DNA of 64,000 nt, from the NCBI RefSeq assembly GCF_027579695.1, contig NC_083583.1, positions 25,935,099-25,999,098 of the forward strand, written 5' to 3'. The translations under genes were made by a program, and so were the position numbers. The stretch's first letter is position 1, and each line of letters opens with the position of its first letter. Source of the DNA: Neoarius graeffei (lineage: Eukaryota; Chordata; Actinopteri; Siluriformes; Ariidae). This document shows positions 55,599 to 64,000 of this stretch, piece after piece. The notes beneath the pieces were generated by a model that was not told where the DNA came from, did not search any database, and saw only the letters and a list, made by a program, of their open reading frames with translations.

Positions 55599-58271
55599 CT
55601 ACAGTGATACAAGAAGGTCAGTTTAGCTGCAGCTATTCCAAAATTCTTTTCGGTTAAAGTGATACCTGAACAAACATCAACTTTTGGAGAAATTAAGACT
55701 TAGTGTATCCTCACTGTGTACTGAGTTCACTGATCTCAGTGTCATGCATCAACTCTGCAGCTCTTCTGGGTGAAATACCGTCCTGTTTCTTAGATACATT
55801 TAGGCTACCTGCATTAAACACAATCAAGCACAAACCATATAAACACAGAGCTGAGATCACCCGACTTACACCTGAAAACTCTTGTGCTGTAGTAAAGTCA
55901 ACACTGCACTATAGTGTTCTCTAATAAAGTTACACCTGCAGTAAAGATGCACCTGTACAGCTGTCCTGCTGAGATTGACTCTGTGCTTTTTCAGAGTCTA
56001 GCTTTAGTCTCTGCAGCTGCAGGTCCTCCTCTTTTGCCTGCAAGACTTGCACCTGCACTATAGTAAAGCTACACCTGTACTGCAGTAAAACTACATCTGT
56101 ACTGCAGTAAGGTTGCACCTGTACTGTAGTTAAACTACAGTGGTGTTTGAAAGTTTGTGAACCCTTTAGAACTTTCTATATTTCTGCATAAATATAACCT
56201 AAAACATCATCAGATTTTCACGCAAGTCCTAAAAGTAGATAAAGAGAACCCAGTTAAACAAATGAGACAAAAATATTAGACTTGGTCATTTATTTATTGA
56301 GGAAAATTATCCAATATTACATATGTGAGTAGCAAAAGTATGTGAACCCTTGCTTTCAGTATCTGGTGTGACCCCCTTATGCAGCAATAACTGCAACTAA
56401 TCATTTCACGTAACTGTTGATCAGTCCTGCACACCGGCTTGGAGGAATTTTAGCCCATTCCTCCGTACAGAACAGCTTCAACTCTGGGATGTTGGTGGGT
56501 ATCCTCATATGAACTGCTCGCTTCAGGTCCTTCCACAACATTTCCATTGGATTAAGGTCAGGACTTTGACTTGGTCATTCCAAAACATTAACTTTATTCT
56601 TCTTTAACCATTCTTTGGTAGAACGACTTGTGTGCTTAGGGTCATTGTCTTGCTGCATGACCCACCTTCTCTTGAAGTTCAGTTCATGGACAGATGTCCT
56701 GGCATTTTCCTTTAGAATTCGCTGGTATAATTCAGAATTCATTGTTCCATCAGTGATGGCAAGCCGTCCTGGACCAGATGCAGCAAAACAGGCCCAAACC
56801 ATGATACTACCACCACCATGTTTCACAGATGGGATAAGGTTCTTATGCTGGAATGCAGTGTTTTCCTTTCTCCAAACATAATGCTTCTCATTTAAACCAA
56901 AAAGTTCTATTTTGGTCTCATTCATCCACAAAACATTTTTCCAATAGCCTTCTGGCTTGTCCACGTGATCTTTAGCAAACTGCAGACGAGCAGAAATGTT
57001 CTTTTTGGAGAGCAGTGGCTTTCTCCTTGCAAGTCTGCCATGCACACCATTGTTGTTCAGTGTTCTCCTGATGGTGGACTCATGAACGTTAACATTAACC
57101 AATATGAGAGAGGCCTTCAGTTGCTTAGAAGTTACCCTGAGGTCCATTGTGACCTCACTGACTATTACACGCCTTGTTCTTGGAGTGATCTTTGTTGGTC
57201 GACCACTCCTGGGGAGGGTAACAATGGTCTTGAATTTCCTCCATTTGTACACAATCTGTCTGACTGTGGATTGGTAGAGTCCAAACGCTTTAGAAATGGT
57301 TTTGTAACCTTTTCCAGCCTGATGAGCATCAACAAAGCTTTTTCTGAGGTCCTCAGAAATCTCCTTTGTTCGTGCCATGATACACTTCCACAAACATGTG
57401 TTGTGAAGATCAGACTTTGATAGATCCCTGTTCTTTAAATAAAACAGGGTGCCCACTCACACCTGATTGTCATCCCATTGATTGAACACACCCGACTCTA
57501 ATTTCACCTTCAAATGCTAATCCTAGAGGTTCACATACTTTTGCCACTCACAGATATGTAATATTGGATCATTTTCCTCAATAAATAAATGACCAAGTGT
57601 AATATTTTTGTCTCATTTGTTTAACTAGGTTCTCTTTATCTACTTTTAGGACTTGTGTGAAAATCTGATGATGTTTTAGGTCATATTTATGCAGAAATAT
57701 AGAGAATTCTAAAGGGTTCACAAACTTTCAAGCACCACTGTACACCTGTACTGCAGTAAGGTTGCACCTGTACTGTAGTAAAGCTACACCTGAACTGCAG
57801 TAAGGTTGTACCTATACTGTAGTAAAGCTACACCTGAACAGTGTGTACCTGTCCTGCTACAATTGACTCTTTGTTCATTTTCAGAGTCTAGCGTCAGTCT
57901 CTCCAGCTGCTGCTCCAGAACCACACAGTGGCGATGCTCATCCTGAAGCCTCTGCTCAGCGTCTGCGCACTTCTGAATGGCCTCCACTTCCCTGTACGAA
58001 AAAATGATACGAGTGGTTCCATCAAACAAATAATTACTTTTGTGTGACTTCACAGAAATAAAGCCCAAATCAAAAGAGAATAGTTATGTAAATAAATACA
58101 TTTTTAAAAAGGCTACCAATGGCACTTTTTTCATCATACCTCCTCTGCTGAACTTTGGTGAGCTCCAGCAAATGATCTCTCTCCACGTTAGCTGCCTGAC
58201 ACAGAGCTTTAAACTCTAAACACTGAACCTGCAGAGCAGCACACTCAGAGCACAGTGCCTCCGACTGCTCT
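55430..58271 (-). CDS. 3' exons of an unidentified coiled-coil protein gene
   Basis: Three exons fit: 58271-58140, 57991-57849 and the last, 55598-55430. The first two join in frame (AGG split across the junction). Text: EQSEALCSECAALQVQCLEF then HLLELTKVQQRR/EVEAIQKCADAEQRLQDEHRH, QLERLTLDSENEQ, and finally LAILQEELEALRLSLKRVLQ, LQLYTIMIRHIKQVFLQALQ and KRSSKQEM, stop. Heptad-type Leu spacing throughout suggests coiled coils. The phase after 57849 (1) does not match the start of the last exon (2), so at least one exon between is unplaced or the 57849 donor is wrong. I do not recognise the protein; it lies upstream of ankdd1a on the same strand. Confidence 0.72.
55950..56060 (-). pseudogene. 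chimeric echo of two coiled-coil exons
   Basis: Reads VLQAKEEDLQL (as in the last exon) directly joined to QRLKLDSEKAQSQSQQD, which resembles ERLTLDSENEQRVN of the exon at 57849. Its frame does not fit the splice phases of either neighbour. Either a duplicated scrap or an exon used in another transcript. Confidence 0.45.
56138..57740 (-). mobile_element. Tc1-like transposon (copy C)
   Basis: TA at 56136-56137 and 57741-57742; 1603 bp; same family as copies A and B, ends CAGTGGTGTTTGAAAGTTTG and inverse. Complete in length. Confidence 0.95.
56356..57378 (-). pseudogene. transposase of Tc1 copy C, nearly open
   Basis: Start MARTKEISEDLRKSFVDAHQ at 57378. Open through the HTH region and both Asp motifs (FGLNEKHYVWRK follows WMNETKIE, where copy A has WTDETKIE, so the first catalytic Asp is changed to Asn; the second is QQDNDPKHTS). 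Then TGG has become TGA after KVNVLE near 56575. The remainder (PSQSPDLNPMEMLWKDLK) is in frame, with further stops near the end. Inactive, but the least damaged of its family here. Confidence 0.88.
57849..57991 (-). CDS. internal exon of the coiled-coil gene
   Basis: Acceptor tcgtacag; frame begins with the last base of a codon then EVEAIQKCADAEQRLQDEHR and CVVLEQQLERLTLDSENEQ. Donor GTACAC after ACAG is a modest site; two other weak GT choices lie just before it. Confidence 0.68.
58140..58271 (-). CDS. internal exon of the coiled-coil gene
   Basis: Donor GTATGA at 58139-58138; acceptor acgacag with exon start at 58271 (58269 also possible). Encodes REQSEALCSECAALQVQCLE and ANVERDHLLELTKVQQRR. 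Confidence 0.72.
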
Positions 58272-58434
58272 CTGTCGTAATACATAAAACATACAAAAAA
58301 AAATCAGACGGATTTCATTTTAAATAATGCACTCTTGAATAATAATGAGTAAATATTGTTAAATGCTGAGCAACCTTACTGACTGGATTAACATGTCTAC
58401 TATAAACACAATAGCACATAAACTACGTTAATTG
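58272..58434. other. intron sequence upstream of the coiled-coil exon
   Basis: Contains ctactataaacacaatagc near 58398, the same intronic tandem unit that continues at 59770 beyond the LINE. Confidence 0.5.
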
Positions 58435-58446
58435 TTGGATTATCCC

Positions 58447-59755
58447 CCTCTCTCTTTCGTGTATCATCATCATATGTCCAGCTTTGTGTCATGTAGCCAT
58501 GCCCTCGTCTCAGGTCCCACTCAGAAGAGGCCCTCCTCTGAAGGTGGTCTATACAGGGGACAAGCGGTAATGATGTGGTTGGCAGTGTGCTCAGGCTCCC
58601 CGCACTCACACGCTGCACAGTCTGTTAGGCCCCACTTTTTCATAGAGGCTTTGAAGCAGCCAACCCCGGTGCATAGGCGATTCAGGAGAGTCCATTGCCG
58701 GCGAGGTAGGTCTTCTCCTTCAGCGCCATCTCCAGGATCTTGGATGTAGTGGTGTATACATGTCTGACCTGCCAACTCCTATTCCTGCTTCCATGCCACC
58801 GCCAGCCAGGCTTTAGTTGACAGGTCCTCTGGAATAGAAGTGAGCATCTCTTGGGCTGCCAAGTTGTATGGGTGGCGGGACTTGAGTCTGCTTGGAGGTG
58901 TTGCCATGGTTGTGGTGGTATGGAGGAGGTGCCAATCATATTCCTGGGCTTTCCTTGCCAGGGCGAGGGTGGCAGCCTCTCGCCGTAGGCTGGCTGGTGC
59001 AATTCCTGCTAGGACTGGCAGGTAGGACATGGGGGTGGGTTTCAAGCAGCCAGTTATGATCCTCAAGGCGTTGTTAATGGCCGCATCCACCATCTTGGTG
59101 TGTGGGCTTCTGCTCCAGGTTGGGGCACAGTACTCGGCAGCAGAAAAGACAAGGGCTTATGTGGAGATACGTAATACCTTTGCAGAGGCACCCCAAGTCG
59201 TACCAGCGAGGCGACGGATAAGTGAGACCCTTGAGGTTACTTTGGCCCTCACTTCCTCGAGATGTTGTTTATACGACAAAGACCTGTCCAGGCGTACGCC
59301 AAGGTACTTTGGGGCCTGTTGGAACTCCAGGGGTTTGCTGTTCACCGAAATCTCCAGCTCCCTTGTCGCTTCCTTGTTGCAGAGGTGGAATGTTGCGGAC
59401 ACCATCTTCCCAATGCTGAGCTGCAGGCGCCAGCTGCGAAGGTAGGCAGCCAAGATGCCCATGTCCTGGTTTAGGCCCTCTTCCACTGCCTTCCATGTTG
59501 GTTGTTGCAGCATAATGGCTAGGTCGTCTGCATACCCGTACTTTCTGGATGTTGTTGCAGGTAGGTCAAGGATGTATATATTGAAGAGCACTGGTGAAAG
59601 AACAGACCCTTGTGGGACCCCGTTTCTCAGCCTCCTGAGCCTGCTACGCTGGCCGTCACTGGTCTGGAGGATGAAGCTACGGTTTCGACAGCATCTCCAT
59701 GATGAAATTGACCATATGACGGTAATATGATGATTGACCATATGATGGGATAAAC
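58447..59755 (-). mobile_element. 5'-truncated LINE (I/Jockey-like) with target-site duplication
   Basis: 12-bp TSD ttggattatccc at 58435-58446 and 59756-59767. Codes on the minus strand for the reverse transcriptase palm and the C-terminal Cys-His part. No tail longer than a GA-rich end. It interrupts an intronic tandem repeat. Confidence 0.88.
58521..59755 (-). pseudogene. LINE reverse transcriptase C-terminal half, frameshifted
   Basis: RLRNGVPQGSVLSPVLFNIY then KYGYADDLAIM: the YADD catalytic motif. LEFQQAPKYLGVRLDRSLSY and the thumb follow. Continues in other frames: ALRIITGCLKPTPMSYLPVL, and CAACECGEPEHTANHIITAC with the usual Cys-His finger. At least two frameshifts. Assignment to the I/Jockey group rests on these motifs only. 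Confidence 0.82.
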
Positions 59756-59767
59756 TTGGATTATCCC

Positions 59768-60115
59768 ATCTACCATAAACACAATAACAAATGTACAAAC
59801 TACCATAACTGCCAGGGTAGGTGGATATGTGGTGCTTTATTCACAGCTACAAATCAAACACATCCAGAACAAGGTTCAAGAACATGGTCAAGAGTAAAAT
59901 CCCAAAACACAAAGTTCTGGGAAATGCAGTCTGGTGCTGCACAATTCACTGGTGACGTGACACATACCAATACATTGAAACACAATCGCAAGTGATGAAG
60001 TGTCATGAGTGCTGGAATAGCATGCCTAACGTAAACACACAAATGTACGATTACCATACCTGCTGGAGTAGTATTTCTACTATAAAACACACTAACAAAT
60101 GTGTTATGACACTAA
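59768..60115. repeat. intronic tandem-like sequence
   Basis: ctaccataaacacaataaca, accataactgccagggtagg, attaccatacctgctggagt and ctactataaaacacactaac look like drifting copies of one unit of about 40-50 bp with other DNA between. No gene. Confidence 0.5.
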
Positions 60116-60117
60116 CA

Positions 60118-60166
60118 AATCTCCGATCGAGAGGCAGACACGCTAACCACTAGGCCAACTCGCGGT
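60118..60166 (-). mobile_element. head fragment of the second SINE family
   Basis: ctccgatcgagaggcagaca cgctaaccactagg matches the tRNA-like head of 22765-23033 (cccgatcgagaggcggacac). Confidence 0.7.
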
Positions 60167-60169
60167 GGA

Positions 60170-61840
60170 TCTGGTGAACAGGGAACTGTTAAAACTCCAA
60201 CAGAGCAAGGCCACAGGGCCAGATGGCATTAGCCTGAGGGTCTTTACAGCTTGTTCAGAACAACTCTGTTAAGTATTGCAGTGACTCTTCAACCTGCGTC
60301 TGAAAAACATCTTGTCTAGTTCCAGTTCCAAACAAAGCATGTCCAAAGACTTTCAGTGACTACAGGCCAGTCGCTTTAACTTCGCACCTGATGAAGAACC
60401 TGTAGAGTTTGGTTCTTGCCTATCTAGCTACTACAGAGGGCCCAATTCTACCTGGATAAACCTGGCAGTACTGTGAGGGTCATATTTCCAGTGCTTTTAG
60501 CACTATATAATCCTTCTTGCTTGGTGAAAAGCTTAAGGCAGGGGTAGGCAATTATTTTTTCCATGGGGCCACATGAGAAACAGAAAATTTTGTGGAGGGC
60601 CAGACCAAAAGGCTGAACTAAATTCTGCATAATATTAATTGTATTTCTTTATATAAAGCAATAAATAACATTGTTTTTACAAGCTGCTAAGACTGGTAAG
60701 AGTATGGAAAAAAACGAGGTTGTCTTACAAAAAATGTCATTTATTCAATCAAATTTCCCAAAACAATGGTTAACAAAATGTGAACGTTTGTACCATTTTT
60801 TTTTCAGTCACATTCACCCCAAAACACAATAAAGACATCACAATATTGTCTTTCTACTCCAAATATCAAGCAAGATACATCATATTATAATAATGATGCC
60901 CACATTTGTAGTCTAATCACCTCTTTTGGTGTTTTTCAGTTTTTTATTTGTTCAGTGAGAGAAATCTAGTCTCTGTTGGTCTTTAACGAGTGCATCAAAG
61001 TCAGGTTGAATGTCTGAGGTGGAGATGCGAAGCACAGCTGACAGATGATCATCAGTTGATTCGGTGTAGGTATCAGATCTACAGATCGGCTCGGGCTCCG
61101 GCGCCTGCTGGTGATGTCACACTATGTGATTGGCTGGACCGTTTGAAGGATGACGTACAAGTTTGTGGTTGGTCTGGACAAATTACGGAAGTAGTTATTG
61201 CGAGATTAGGTTTCGTGGGATTTCATGTCATGTTCATGTCGCGCGCATTGCGTTTTTGTTGAACACAACTTCAAAATAAAAGCAATGCACATTCAGTCCA
61301 TGCATGAGGTAAAATTAGAAAATACGTTTATTTTGTAATTTCTAATTAACCTTACGCGGGCCGGTCAGAATGAACCAAAGGGCCGGATGCGGCCCGCGGG
61401 CCATAAAATGCCCAGGTCTGGCTTAAGGTGATACAGGTGGACACCACCACAAACTCCTGCTCCTGGATCACTGAGTACGTGACAGCAGACCCCAGTTTGT
61501 GAGTTTGAGGAACTGTGTGTCAGACAAAGTGGTGAGCAACACAGGAATTTCACAAGGAACAGTTCTATCTTCTTTCCTGTTTCCACTATGTAGTGGGATG
61601 TGTAAGTGAAGGGTATGTGTCAGAATATATAGCAGTGAATGACACCCTTGTCTCGAACTGTGGGGAGGACATGGAAATGGTGGAATCCTACAAATACCTT
61701 GGAGTGCACCTCAACATCAGACTGGATTGGACATGTAACACTGGCAGTCTACAAGAAGGGACAGAGAATACTATTTTTTGAGGAAGCTCCGCTGTAGGCT
61801 GTCCTATCTGCCACAGAATTTTCTGTTGTTATTCTGACCT
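60170..61840 (+). mobile_element. L2-type LINE relic, interrupted by a hAT
   Basis: KATGPDGISLRVFTACSEQL near 60210 and SDYRPVALTSHLMKNL near 60355 are the fingers of L2 reverse transcriptase. After the hAT come RPQFVSLRNCVSDKVV near 61490, and DMEMVESYKYLGVHLNIRLD near 61670. Much of the palm, including the YADD-type motif, is deleted. Confidence 0.82.
60539..61420. mobile_element. hAT element with ends CAGGGGTAGGCAA
   Basis: 8-bp TSD gcttaagg at 60531-60538 and 61421-61428; ends CAGGGGTAGGCAAT and inverse of CAGACCTGGGCATT. Both ends have the ggccgcatccggccc type text (gggccagaccaaaagg, gcggcccgcgggcc). 882 bp, no transposase. Confidence 0.92.
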
Positions 61841-61844
61841 CGCC

Positions 61845-62645
61845 CAGGACAGAGTCCACCAGGGGGCAAGGTATTGTTTTTGGTCAGGTTTCTTTGTTTG
61901 GTTGGTTTTTTTGTTAATGATATTATGGGAAAACGGCTGGATCAATCTTCATGAAACTTTCAGGATAGATGGGCATTGGTCTCAAATAGAACCTCCAACA
62001 TTTTGAGGGTCATCCGGTCAAGGTCACCAAAAAGGTCAAAATTGTTTTTGTTGTGGCTACTGGCTCATATAGAGACGCTAGCCACTATGTCATCATGCTG
62101 TAAGAATGTAAGAGTGTAACAGTTGCACACTGCACATGCGCATGCTCCGATTAAAATGGCTGGTGAGTGTATACAATTCAGTTCACCATTCGAAATAAAT
62201 GGACTAAAGAAATCACTTTCAGACATGTTTATGCTTATTACAGAGGGAAAGCGCGTTTCATTAAGCTCTACGCCGGGCCATTTCCGGGAAATAAGAGTTT
62301 CGGTCATGGCGACAGGGTGTGTATGTCAGCATCGGTTCGGAGATTTCAGTTTCAAAAACTAAGAGGTAAGAGTAGAATAATATAAAGTACAGACACTTGG
62401 GTTTTTTTTACTTCTGTGATTTTTAAATTGTTCATTTTTGGATTACGTTTCATTTTTGTGGCTACTGCCTCATAGAGTAAATGTATATGCTATATTTACT
62501 GTATGGACATGGTGTCAGAAAACAATTTTACTCATAAGCAGTAGCCACATGCACCCATAGGGTACCTATTTTTTTTCGTGATATCTTCCTTCATATTCAT
62601 CATAAGTGCTACCGGGCGAGGTTTGTTTTGCCTGGCAACACTTCT
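61845..62645. repeat. interspersed repeat related to one at 9330
   Basis: Left cgcccaggacagagtccacc, then the conserved ttcatgaaactttcaggata block (inverse at 9330-9780). Right end accgggcgaggtttgttttg (as at 5335-5385). A frame of about 70 residues inside (62167-62385) has no family signature. Confidence 0.6.
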
Positions 62646-62689
62646 TAGGCTGTTTACACTCCTCCTCATGCTAATGCTAAGCCAGTGTT

Positions 62690-63655
62690 AGCACAGCTGC
62701 ACATAGCCATCAGTAATCCATCAGGAGAGGCACCGAGGATGCTGTTGCTTGCCTGCTGCACCTCCTCCCCAGGCACGACTGCCAGGATCCTGTTTGCAGA
62801 CTTCAGTTCTGCATTCAACACTATCCAGAGACACCTGCTGATCCAAAAACTGTCCCACCTCAACGTCCCCGCTCGTCTGATCCATCTTCTTTACAACTTC
62901 CTTACCAACAGACAACAGGCTGTACGGGTAAGCACAAAAATTACACCTGCACTTACCTCCAACACAGGAGCTCCGCAGGGTTGTGTCTTAAGCCCCTTTT
63001 TATACACTCTATACACTAATGACTGTCAGCCCTTCATCCAACACCATATATCTCAAATATGCAGACGATACAGCTATTCTTGGCCTTATCACAGACACCC
63101 ATTCAACACAACAATATAACCACACAATTTCACACTTCGCCAAATGGTGTGAAAACAATTTCCTCAAACTCAATGTCAATAAAACAAAATAAATGGTATT
63201 TGGTTCCCCACAACCTCTCCACCCCATCACCATCAAAAATGAAACAGTAGAGACAGTAGACCATTTCAAATATCTAGGACTCACTATTGACAATAACCTC
63301 ACCTTCGAACAACATACAATGGACATTCACAAAAAAGGAAACCAAAGACTGTCAGCAGTACGCAAGCTCAAAGGCCTCCATGTTGCCCCCCACCTACTTC
63401 TACTACTGTATTCCAGCATTGTTCAACCTGTTCTTTTGTACCGTTCCACATGTTTTTTCAATATGCTCACTGTCAAAAACCGTAACAGACTCTTTCAGAT
63501 AACCAATATTACCACCAAATTAATCGGTCTGCCAACTCCAAATCTGCAAGACCAAAACAACAAGGCCATCACATGCATTGCACATGCAATATCCCTGGAC
63601 TTTACCCACCCACTAAACCGGTACTTCTCACTTCTCCCCTCAGGCAAAAGGTAGT
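62690..63655 (+). mobile_element. L2-like LINE, 3' half, frameshifted
   Basis: ARILFADFSSAFNTIQRHLL, TSNTGAPQGCVLSPFLYTLY, then a shift within the YADD region (cagacgatacagct near 63062: KYADDTAILGL in another frame). Then KYLGLTIDNNLTFEQHTMDI and YSSIVQPVLLYRSTCFFNML, to LPSGKR and a stop at 63652. The 3' untranslated part continues to the end of the window. Confidence 0.85.
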
Positions 63656-63689
63656 GCAGCATAAGATGTAATAAGGCCCGTTTCAGCAG

Positions 63690-63860
63690 AAGCTTAATTC
63701 CTTCAGCCATCCAAATGATAAATAAAACATCTCAGAGATAACCATGTCAATGTGTATGCCCCCCCCCCCCCCCCCCCCCAGGATCCCCTCAGCCATCCAA
63801 ATGATAAATAAAAACATCCCAGAGATGACCATGTCAATGTGTATGCCCCCCCTGCCCCAA
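63690..63860. repeat. two-unit tandem duplication with a C tract
   Basis: agccatccaaatgataaata through ccatgtcaatgtgtatgccc occurs twice (63703-63760 and 63790-63848). A run of about 19 C lies between. It belongs to the LINE 3' region. Confidence 0.85.
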
Positions 63861-64000
63861 ATGTATACATGTTTCTCTCCTTTTTGTGGATCAAAATGTG
63901 TTTGTGACAATGTCTGTGTGTCTGTGACTATGTATATATGTCTCTACTGGATGTATGAAACAGTTTGTTATGTATATACGCCTGTGATCATGTCCATGTG

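Larger units (their letters stand above)
56062..57850. repeat. intronic minisatellite, split by Tc1 copy C
   Basis: Units cacctgtactgcagtaaggt and cacctgtactgtagtaaagc alternate at 56062-56137 and 57741-57850. The Tc1 lies between with TA on both sides. Confidence 0.85.

Overview
This is one stretch of a vertebrate genome, almost certainly a ray-finned (teleost) fish. The evidence is spliced genes with GT-AG introns, many DANA/mermaid-like tRNA-derived SINEs, several families of Tc1-like transposons, L1 and L2-type LINEs, Penelope-like elements and hAT elements. I cannot fix the species; the repeat mix would suit a catfish, but that is a guess. Nothing prokaryotic or CRISPR-like is present.

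Two host genes are supported, both on the minus strand. (1) ankdd1a (ankyrin repeat and death domain containing 1A) runs from its start codon at 45646 down to 1009, where the window cuts it inside the death domain. I place 13 exons from reading frame and splice sites. Most encode exactly one 33-residue ankyrin repeat and are joined in phase 0. Coding sequence is about 1.3 kb of a 44.6 kb span; the rest is introns swollen by transposons. (2) The last exons of a coiled-coil protein gene that I do not recognise lie at 55430-58271, upstream of ankdd1a on the same strand.

The rest is layered mobile DNA, often datable by nesting and target-site duplications (TSDs). Intron 12 to intron 7 (1.4-10.1 kb): an L1 tail, SINEs, and a Tc1 split by a hAT element. 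Intron 6 (10.5-18.6 kb): a large mirror-image duplication centred on a TTAA-flanked foldback element, with a palindromic Penelope-like insertion in only one arm, then two more DNA transposons. Intron 5 (18.7-23.4 kb): a tandem foldback repeat with a hAT insertion. Introns 3-4 (23.5-32.5 kb): three kinds of THAP-carrying or TTAA-flanked elements, a GC-rich minisatellite and a second Penelope-like element packed with nested insertions. Intron 1 (33.2-45.6 kb): Tc1 copies, a hAT, SINEs and an unidentified element with 23-bp perfect inverted ends. The intergenic part (45.7-55.4 kb) holds SINEs, Tc1, L2 and a solo LTR. The right end (56-64 kb) holds a Tc1 inside an intronic minisatellite, a 5'-truncated LINE with a clean TSD, an L2 split by a hAT, and another L2-like LINE running to the window edge.

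I see no new defence or metabolic system. The most unusual structure is the nested palindrome at 10.7-15.4 kb, in which the mirror arm preserves the empty insertion site of the palindromic Penelope-like element. No transposase seen here is fully open, so these look like relics, although several need only one or two changes from open.
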